Shown: positions 6,056-13,700 of the stretch, piece by piece
Position numbering within the stretch: position 1 is the first letter of the stretch
How the letters are laid out: every line of letters starts with the position of its first letter
Origin: Chrysochromulina tobinii
Taxonomy: Eukaryota; Haptophyta; Prymnesiales; Chrysochromulinaceae
NCBI GenBank assembly: GCA_001275005.1
Contig: JWZX01002241.1
Span: 1-23,385 of the forward strand
Length of the DNA: 23,385 nucleotides
Direction: 5' to 3'
Notes under the pieces: generated by a model
The model's input: the letters and a program-made list of their open reading frames with translations, nothing else
What the model was told of the DNA's origin: nothing
Databases searched by the model: none
Program-made: the position numbers and the translations under genes

Positions 6056-8968
6056 TCAGATTGCGTCCTTCATCTCGACGCCGCTCGTGGCCGAGGACTG
6101 CGCCACAGGGTTGTTGATGGTCGTGGTCGGGATGGCCTTGACGATGGTTGAGGCCTTTTTCTGGCGGCGCTTGAAGTTACACACGATGATGGCGACACAG
6201 ATCACAAAAGAAGGCACGCCCACCGCGACGCCGACCACCACATCCGTAGACACGCCGGAGCCGCCGCCGCCGGTGATTAAGTTTGGGTTGATCGACAAAG
6301 TGCCGTCGGCATTGACGATGACTCCAGGGATGTAGGGCGGCGGCGCGGGCGAGGGCATAGTGACGGCGACGGACGTTGGTGCAATGTTTGAAACCGCCTG
6401 CACGGTGACGCCAAGCGCGGCGGTGAAGTTGGCTGCCGGAGTTGCGGCGAGCAACGTCGCCACGGCACTTGCCGCCGCCTGGGTCGGGTACGTGATGGTG
6501 GCGGTGACCGAAACGGAAGCGGAGGTGACGCTGAGCGTGATCACGGACGGGGACACGCCCATCAGAGTCGCCAGGGCGTTCCGGAATGCGTTTCGGTTGA
6601 AGCTCGTCACATCGCCCGCCACGGTGAAGGTCGCCGTGATGGCGGCGAGGACGCGGGAGCCCGGCGACAATGGCGGCCGTGGGGGCGGCGGGGGCCGCGG
6701 GGGCAACGGCGGCGGCGGCGACGGCGATGGCGGCGGCGGAGACGGTGACGGCGGCGGAGACGGTGACGGTGGTGGGGGGGGCGCCGGCGATGGCGGGTTA
6801 GCTGGCGGCGACGGCGGCGATGGCGGGCTCGGCGGTGGCGACGGCGGCGACGGCGGCGACGGCGGCGGCAGCGGCACGAGCACGACGTCGTCGGCAGTGC
6901 GTGGGAAGATCTCGAAGGAGCCACCCGCGGTTCCAGAGAAGTACACGACACCCGTGAGGGAGGAGAGCACCCTGCCGGTGAGCGGGCCGGCAGCGAGGCT
7001 CTGCAGGTGAAAGTCCGTGTCTAGGAGCGTGTCCTCGAGCTGCGAGGGGCCCGAGCCATCGTTGATGAGGATCTCGCCGGCGCTATTGGGTTCCGACATG
7101 ATCTGGACGTTGGTGAAGCGGACGAGCATGCCCTCATAGGACTCTCCCGAGAGGCTACAGCCCAAGCCGATGGCGCCCGTCGTCACCGCGATCGGCTGGA
7201 CCGTGTGGTTCGTCGAGAGCACTGTGACCACAGAGGTGGCGGACATGGCGAGCTGCGTCAGATTTCCGAACGCACCGACCGGGGCGCTGATCTGAAGGCG
7301 GTCGCCGACGGCGGCGTTTGGCAGCCAGAGGGACGGGGTGGTGCGCAGGGCAGACGCGTAGAACACGTAGATGCCACTCCACGGTGAGCACGGGCACGAG
7401 GAGCAGCACGTGCTGTTCTGGAGGAAGAGGCCGCCGTTGCGGTTCACAGCCGTCACGTAGCCCTCCACCATCACGATCTGCCCGAGAAGAGGCTGCGCTT
7501 GAGTGGGTAGGTCGCAGTTGGGGCTGGCCGTGTACTGGATGGAATAGATTGTGGACAGCGTGGGTGGCGGCGGCGAGGGGATCGGCGGCGGAGGGGGATT
7601 GGGCGGTGGGCATGTCGTGCGGGCGGCCTCGCAGAAGGTTTTCGCGACATAGAGGTTGCGAATCGAGAGGGTCCAGGATGGTGTCGCGCTCGCCTGCCGG
7701 AACGCGACTGCGCTGATCGTGGTATCAGCCGCGGTCGTGCCAGATGACAGGATGCTCGTGGAGTTCTCCGAGGTGGGGTTGACCCAGAGCGAGCACTTGT
7801 CGGCAACGGTGTCGAAGCTGTAGACCAGGCGATATGTGGTGCCATACGTGGTCTCTGCGGTGGTGGTGAACTCTGCGGTGTTAGCAGCTGTGCTGATGCC
7901 GAGCTTATAGCCCGTGCTCGTGTGGCCAGTCGGGAAGACCCTGCATACGTAGGTAGTTCCAGTCACGATGAAGTGCGTGAAGTACGTGACGACGGCGGTG
8001 CCCGTAAGGGAAGACGGGGTGGGATAGTTGAGGTCCATACCGGCGTACACCGAGCCCGCAGACAAAGCCGCTGTGAATGCGCTGCTGACATCTTCAGCAG
8101 CAGCGCTGCTCACGGTGATTGCACCTTGACTGACTTGAATTTGGCCCGTGGTTCCCGAATGGGTTGCCCAGTTGCCGCCCACGTCTGGCGTTAACCCCGC
8201 GAGGTTGCCGTCGGTCGAGAAGTCGTCCCTCACGAGGATGGTAGCCGAGGACGGCGGCGACGACGACGAGGGCGGCGGTGGCGAGGGCGAGGGCGGCAGC
8301 GGCGGGGGCGGCGCCGCCGCCGCCGGCGGAGGAGGCGGAGGACGCACTTCTGCGAAGGTGGTCGCGACTATGAGGTTGCGGATCGAGAGGGTCCAGGATG
8401 GTGTCGCGCTCGCCTGCCGGAAAGCGATCGCGTTGACCGTGGTAGTAGCCGCAGCCGTGCCAGACGACAGGATGCTCGTAGAGGCCTCCGAGGTGGGGTT
8501 GACCCAGAGCGAGCACTTGTCGGTAACGGTGTCGAAGCTGTAGACCAGGCGATATGTGGTGCCATACGCCAGATTCTCTGCGGTGGCAGTCGTAACTTCG
8601 GAACCTGCTGCGCTGATGGCGAGCCTGTAGGTCGTGCTCGTGTGGCCAGTCGGGAAGACGCGGCATACGAAGGTTCCAGAGTTGAAGTGCGTGAAGTACG
8701 TGCCGGCGCCCGCTGTGGTTGAAGACGGTGTGGCATAGTTGATGTCCATACCGGCGTACACCGAGCCCGCAGTCACGGCAGGTGTGAATGCGCTGTTGAC
8801 GTCTTCAGCAGCAGCGCTGCTTACGGTGATTGCGCCTTGACTGACTACGATTTGGTTCGCGGTTCCTGAGTGGGCTTCCCAAGGGCCGCCCACGTCTGGC
8901 GTCGACCCCGCGAGGTTGCCGTTGGTCGAGAAGTCGTCCCTGACGAGGACGGTAGCTGATGCAGCGGC
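6056..8968 (-). CDS. Type I membrane protein with two LamG-like domains, nuclease-type OB fold and SEA-like domain
   Basis: This is a predicted cell-surface protein of about 970 aa. In order it has: LamG-like beta-sandwich copy 1 (nt about 8965-8345), a short Pro/Ala linker, copy 2 (about 8250-7615), a Pro linker, an OB-fold-like domain (about 7560-6885; LLGQIVMVEGYVTAV, GGLFLQN, AVGDRLQISAPV), a long SPP-rich stalk (about 6884-6660), a SEA-like domain (about 6655-6355), one TM helix (about 6253-6170) and a basic cytoplasmic tail. The repeated domain ends in KCSLWVNPTSE...AFRQASATPSWTLSIRNL. I recognise this pattern from bacterial secreted and autotransporter proteins with LamG-like folds. 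The OB fold resembles the domain that precedes extracellular nucleases (YhcR/ExeM type), but no nuclease domain is present. The frame opens right after a TAG at 8969-8971, so the true start lies upstream by splicing or frameshift; see 8969-9002. Ligand and function are unknown. Confidence 0.8.
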   Translation of the reverse strand, partial: AAASATVLVRDDFSTNGNLAGSTPDVGGPWEAHSGTANQIVVSQGAITVSSAAAEDVNSAFTPAVTAGSVYAGMDINYATPSSTTAGAGTYFTHFNSGTFVCRVFPTGHTSTTYRLAISAAGSEVTTATAENLAYGTTYRLVYSFDTVTDKCSLWVNPTSEASTSILSSGTAAATTTVNAIAFRQASATPSWTLSIRNLIVATTFAEVRPPPPPPAAAAPPPPLPPSPSPPPPSSSSPPSSATILVRDDFSTDGNLAGLTPDVGGNWATHSGTTGQIQVSQGAITVSSAAAEDVSSAFTAALSAGSVYAGMDLNYPTPSSLTGTAVVTYFTHFIVTGTTYVCRVFPTGHTSTGYKLGISTAANTAEFTTTAETTYGTTYRLVYSFDTVADKCSLWVNPTSENSTSILSSGTTAADTTISAVAFRQASATPSWTLSIRNLYVAKTFCEAARTTCPPPNPPPPPIPSPPPPTLSTIYSIQYTASPNCDLPTQAQPLLGQIVMVEGYVTAVNRNGGLFLQNSTCCSSCPCSPWSGIYVFYASALRTTPSLWLPNAAVGDRLQISAPVGAFGNLTQLAMSATSVVTVLSTNHTVQPIAVTTGAIGLGCSLSGESYEGMLVRFTNVQIMSEPNSAGEILINDGSGPSQLEDTLLDTDFHLQSLAAGPLTGRVLSSLTGVVYFSGTAGGSFEIFPRTADDVVLVPLPPPSPPSPPSPPPSPPSPPSPPANPPSPAPPPPPSPSPPPSPSPPPPSPSPPPPLPPRPPPPPRPPLSPGSRVLAAITATFTVAGDVTSFNRNAFRNALATLMGVSPSVITLSVTSASVSVTATITYPTQAAASAVATLLAATPAANFTAALGVTVQAVSNIAPTSVAVTMPSPAPPPYIPGVIVNADGTLSINPNLITGGGGSGVSTDVVVGVAVGVPSFVICVAIIVCNFKRRQKKASTIVKAIPTTTINNPVAQSSATSGVEMKDAI
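7615..8250 (-). repeat. LamG-like domain unit, copy 2
   Basis: This is the second copy, about 0.71-0.72 kb from copy 1. It differs by scattered substitutions and a few in-frame indels around the FTHF and AEFTTTAETTYG segments. In-frame indels with a conserved frame indicate that both copies are expressed protein. Confidence 0.85.
8345..8968 (-). repeat. LamG-like domain unit, copy 1
   Basis: This is the N-terminal copy of the roughly 200-aa unit, running from VRDDFSTNGN to the SIRNLIVATTF end. Long stretches match copy 2 at nucleotide level, for example GTCCAGGATGGTGTCGCGCT at 8391 versus 7671. Confidence 0.85.
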
Positions 8969-9002
8969 GAACTAGGACGTTGACGATCAAAATCCGGAGC
9001 AT
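8969..9002 (-). other. Candidate start and signal peptide in a shifted frame
   Basis: An ATG at 9002 (reading leftward) starts MLRILIVNVL. A one-base change at the CTAG would join this to FAAASATVLVRDD of the main frame and give a compact signal peptide. As it stands, the two halves are one base out of frame. Either the sequence has an indel here, or CCTAG is a splice acceptor and the true first exon is elsewhere. Confidence 0.4.
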
Positions 9003-9248
9003 CGTCGGGCCTTGCGGGAGAACTGACGTCCTGCTACGCATGTTGCAGCCCTCGAAAATATGGTCTCTTTTGTTATTACCGGAATATTTGGAATCGAAGA
9101 GAAGCCGCTCGCCTTTCCTTAGAAACCATTCGGTGATGGACGGATTCACTCGGGGTCTCGTTCGCGCTCGCGCGCGGACAGCCTGGACAGCAATTGGGCC
9201 TCTTCACGTTCACAGCTCTTTCCGCCCTGCTTCTCGACGACGAACGCC
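9003..9248. promoter_or_regulatory. Divergent promoter region
   Basis: About 246 bp separate the candidate start of the minus-strand membrane protein from the + strand OCIA-like gene. It must hold both 5' regions if both starts are right. I see no recognisable TATA box or operator. The stretch is less GC-rich than its flanks around 9050-9110. Confidence 0.4.
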
Positions 9249-10046
9249 ATGAATATGCCTGAGAGCATGGCGACGACCGACATCAGCGACCGCGACGCGA
9301 CGCAGACTTTCGTCGCGCTCCGCTACTGGGCGCGCGCCTCGCAGTACGAGCCGACGGACGCCGAAAAGCAGGTGCTCTCGTCGTGCGAAGCAAGGAGCAA
9401 CCGATTCTGGCAGGCGGGCTTGGCCGTCGGCGGCGGCGGAGGGCTCGCGCTCGCCTCGGTCGCGAAAGTCAACCTCCCTCAGCGGGCGGCGATTGCCGGT
9501 GCTTTTGGCTCGGCGGCCTCTTTCTTCGGACAATACAAAGCCAATAAACCTTGCCTGCAGGATCTCTTCGAGGCCAGCCGGACTGCGCCGTCGCCGCTCG
9601 TGGCGCAGGCAAGGCAGATCCAGCGCGACGGAAGCACGGCGACGGTCCAGCGGCTCCATATCGAGCAGCAGCAGCGGATTCAGCAGGAGCAGCAGCACGA
9701 CGAGCGCGCCGGGCAGGCGGCCCGAGCCGTGAGCGCGCCATCCGGGCCGCAGGCGTTCGCCACGCCCGACGCGCCACCTGCTGCTTCACTCGCTGAGGAC
9801 ACGGACGTGGCTCCTCTGGACGATTTGGGTCCAACTTCATCTCCACTGCATTCGGCCTCGCCGGCGACGAACAGTTGGGAGGCGATTCGTCAGCGCCACC
9901 AAGCCCGCCTTGCCGTCGATCCTCCTACACTGGGCACGGGCCGCCCCGTCGCACGGCCTCCAGTGCTCGAGACGGCGCCGCACGACGCGGCGCCTCGACG
10001 CGCGCCTCGCAGGAATGCGTATGGCGATGAGGTTGTCGATCAGTGA
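9249..10046 (+). CDS. OCIA domain-like protein
   Basis: A 265-aa protein with closely spaced in-frame ATGs at 9249, 9255 and 9267. Residues about 38-122 match the plan of OCIAD1/2: EKQVLSSCEA near the start (family: RECxxES), then RFWQAGL (family: SFWxRGL), two hydrophobic Gly/Ala-rich helices (about 55-72 and 79-95), then QYKANKPCLQDLF (family: SYxxxCxEKF) and SPLVAQAR (family: SPLxEALR). The two conserved cysteines are C46 and C102. In animals, OCIA proteins are small inner-membrane mitochondrial or endosomal proteins that help assemble respiratory complexes. The tail has a Gln/Arg-rich coiled coil (about 125-160) and a long disordered Pro/Ala region not found in the animal proteins. The assignment rests on motif order only, with no search. 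A generic two-helix mitochondrial membrane protein is the alternative. Confidence 0.6.
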   Translation: MNMPESMATTDISDRDATQTFVALRYWARASQYEPTDAEKQVLSSCEARSNRFWQAGLAVGGGGGLALASVAKVNLPQRAAIAGAFGSAASFFGQYKANKPCLQDLFEASRTAPSPLVAQARQIQRDGSTATVQRLHIEQQQRIQQEQQHDERAGQAARAVSAPSGPQAFATPDAPPAASLAEDTDVAPLDDLGPTSSPLHSASPATNSWEAIRQRHQARLAVDPPTLGTGRPVARPPVLETAPHDAAPRRAPRRNAYGDEVVDQ

Positions 10047-10747
10047 CAGAGCGAGATGTGTATCCAGCAGTTGCAGGCCGAGTCACGGCCTTCGGTCGAC
10101 CACGGGTGGCCCTCCAGTCGTTTGATCCTTCTCAGATCTCACGTAAGAGTACGTTCATGTACGTTCACGAGTGTTCCGGTACTGGGAGCTCCGCTCCGGA
10201 GCACATGCGCGTCAGACAGCAAGTCGCCGACGAGACTGTTCAATTTGGTAGAACGCACCTCTCTCATAAAAATCATATTCCGTTTTATCCGCTGGAGATC
10301 GGTGCACGGTGGATCTGATGCACAATGACGCGAGGCGGACTAACGACTATTATCCGCCGCGACCTGCACTACTGACTCTATCACTTCCGGGGACCGTCCG
10401 AGATCCCCCGTCTCGACACGTATCTCGTCTCGGAATCCACGGAATCATCCAGCCGGCACTGCCGGCAGCGCGCTACGCAGTCGCGCCGTCGGGCGTCGCG
10501 TACACGGTACCCACGGTACCCTCCGCCATACGACCCGCCGCGCGGCGCTACAAGGCTACATGCTACATGTGCGAGGTCCCAGTAATCTCCAATTCGTTGG
10601 CGCCAATTCGATGTTCCGATGTGGCGGGCGGTGCCGCGAAGTTACAAGACGCGTCTGGCATGATGTTGTAAAGCTCATAGGAGTGTAAATTGAGTGTACC
10701 AGTCGCAAGAGTCATGTCTCCAGAGTCGCATTCCAATCCGGCCTTGA
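10047..10747. other. Convergent intergenic region
   Basis: About 700 bp lie between the 3' ends of the OCIA-like gene (+) and the RND gene (-). It presumably holds both 3' untranslated regions. The 90-120 codon frames here have no domain or coding character. No recognisable polyadenylation signal or repeat larger than the GGTACCC duplication near 10507-10520 is seen. Confidence 0.5.
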
Positions 10748-13700
10748 TCAGACTTTGATCGATCCCAGGACCCCCTTTGCCGAGAACCTTTTAAAGGCCT
10801 TTCCCAGCTCCTCCGTGAAGATTGTGATCTCGCCGCTGGAAGCTGTGCTCTCGCCACCGGGAGCTGCGATCTCGCCGTTGGAAGCTGCGCTCTCGCCGTT
10901 TCGAGCCCTGGCCGCCATCTCGATGCCATCCGTCCGGTCGGCGGCCGCGCTTTGAGTGCTTGTCGAGTGCGTGAGGGTCGCGAGCGCGGAGCCCGACAGC
11001 AGCGAGTGGATGGTCATCCGGATGCCGGGGCCGGTGGCCATCAGGATGGCGTTGAAGAGGAAGAAGGCGCAGCAGAGCGACACGAGCGCGACCACGCTAA
11101 AGATGACGCCAAAGATGCGTAGGGGGCGCACCTGCGCCCAGATCAGGGGGACGACTGCGGCCAGTGTGGTCACTCCGGAGGCGAATGTCGAGCTTGAACG
11201 CGCGAGCAGTACGGCGCGGCTCTTGTAGTATTGCTCGGGCATGAGCGAGTGCTTGAAGGCGTAGGCAAAATGGACGAGGTAGTCAACGGAGATGCCGATG
11301 ACGATGGCGAACGAGAGAGATTCGATCGGGCCGAGAGACATGCCAAGGACGCCGAGCAGCCCAAGCACGAACACGATGATCGCGACGATCGTGTAGAGCG
11401 CCACGTAGCATAGGTACACGTCTCCCAGGAAGAGCAGCATCGCGACGAGGCAGAAGAGGGGCGTGTACACGAGCGCACGCGTCACTCCGTCGAGGAACGC
11501 ACGCACCGTCGGCCCGATGGCGAATTGCGAGCACGTGACGAACCCGTCGTCAAAGGCCGATCGGCCCGCAGGCGCATGCGACACGTTGCCGTTCCACTGC
11601 GCTCGGCCTTCGAGGAGCGTGGGGAGTGAGGCGAACCAACTGATCCACTCGGACTCGTAACGATCGAGCCGCGCGACGTCGTTGATCAGTTGGCCACCCT
11701 TGGGGTACTTGGAGCGTACTTGCTCCTTCATCCACGCAATCCGAGTGGGGAGCCCGCCGACGCGCGTCGGGTAGCCCGTGGCACCGTCCGCGTGGAATCC
11801 AACGGATCCGCGCAGGGAGGGCCACCCTGCGAGCACGAGGAGCAGCACCTCGAGAAAATCATCTTCGGGCAACGGCCACCCATAGCTTACACCGGTTCTG
11901 GTGACGTAGGCGCCGGTTCTGGTGGCGTACTGGTAAACTCGGTTCATCAGGCAGCCGCCGCGGTTGTCCCAGGCAGCGTGCACGACCGGATGGGCAGACG
12001 AGCCCTTGAGCTCATCGCACAGCAGCCGCAGCTCCTCCTGCTGCCAGCTGAAACGACCCGGGTCGAAGCCCGCGTACGCGCGCGCCCAGCGCCGCTGCCC
12101 CTGCCCATCGAGCCACGACAGCTCGCTCGGCACGGCGCCCGTCGTGCGCGGGGTCGGGTCGAGGCCAAAGACGATGCTACACTTGTCGGCGTCGATGAGA
12201 GGCACCTGGTCGGCCATCCCGCCAGTTCTCACACCACTTGAGGCGGCGCCCGAGACGGCGCTAGGGCGCACCTCGATCGTGACCATCGCGACGACGAGGA
12301 GCACGCCGGTTGCAAAGGCGGCCGCGCACGTGAGCACAGCGAGCGCGCCGCCCGCTCGTCGGCTCGGGAAGCTTCGGACTCGGCCGTTGGGCTCGATGAT
12401 GCGCTCAAGGGGCGCGAAGCCGCCCGCGGCGACGCCCGAGGAAAAGACATCAGCATGGATCGCGAGGATGGGCAGATGGACGAGCAGAGCGAGCGCGATG
12501 AAGAGGCACGTGAGGTACGGTCTCTCCGAGTCCACCTCGACCAAGCCCTTGGGACCGAGGGCGAGCGTGTAGCAGCCGCCGCTGCCCAGCGCGAGGAGCG
12601 TCGAGAAGGCGAGGAGGAGCCGCCGCCAGACGAGCGTGGTCTTGTCATCGCGGTGCTCGACACTCGCCAGCGTGGCGCCCTGCGGCTTGGCTTTGGCCGC
12701 ATGCAGCTGCGTTTGCGCGTGCGTTAGGTCCTCGTTGTACGTGTGGCCGTGCGAGAAGAGAAAGTAGAGCGCCGCCGCGGCCTGCAGCCCTCCGAGTAGC
12801 TCCAACCCGGGCTCGATGCCGCTGGCCTGGCCGCTCGCGAGAAAGAGCTCACGCCACTGCCAAGGCAGCACAGCGACCGTTGCGAGGCAGCCGAGCAGCG
12901 ACACGAAGGCGAGCGCGAAGGGGACTAAAAAGGAACGTCCGAGCGTGAAGATGCCGAGTATGGAAGGCCCGCCGCCGTCGGCAATGGCGCCGGCCCGGTG
13001 CTTCCGCCATGCTCTCCCTATCTGGCGTAGCATCACAGCGAGCATGGCGGCGTGCGCCGCCATCGTCACCTCGCCCACCAGCGGCAGCACGCGCACACTC
13101 CAGAGGTAAGACCACCGTTTCATGTCTGCGGCAACGTACGCGGCGAGGGGTACCCGGCGAGTGCAACGGCCGCGCTGCCGAGCACGAGAGCGGAGGCCGC
13201 ATTTGGATATAAGTCGTGCGAGACGAGCGGCCTGAAGCACGCCCATCGGCGCCCAAGCGCTTGCACGTACGCTGCGAGGAGGAGCACGATCGCTTCGGCC
13301 CAGCCGAGGCATGCCAGGCAGCCTGCGAGGGCGTCCGCCCTTCCAAAGGAGAGGCGCGCCAAGGCCACTGGCGGCGGGGGCGGGGGCGGGGGTGGGGAAG
13401 CTCGGGGGGGCGTATCTCCGGTTGGACGAATCTCCGGCAGGTGATCGCTGAGGTAACGGCTCCCTATGAGGAGGCACAAGGCGGCGAGCCCGAGGCAGAG
13501 CATTGCGGGCACACGCGACTTGCGAGCCCACTCCGTCGGCTGGAAGACGAGGAGGGCCGTACGACGAAAGAAGACGATGCCAACGGCAAGGCAGAGGAAT
13601 GCGTCAATGAGCAAGGTGATGCCGAGCGCGATGGCAACGCTCGCGTCGCCGCCAAAGACGGCGTCGTGTCCCGTCCAGATGTAGGCGAGCAATAGGGAGG

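Noticed and set aside
6360-7010. Plus-strand 216-codon frame with a glycine/aspartate-rich run
   Set aside because: It is the antisense of the SPP-rich stalk and SEA-like domain of the minus-strand gene.
11690-12572. Plus-strand frames of 183 and 202 codons within the RND locus
   Set aside because: They lie opposite well-supported TM and loop coding sequence and show no domain.
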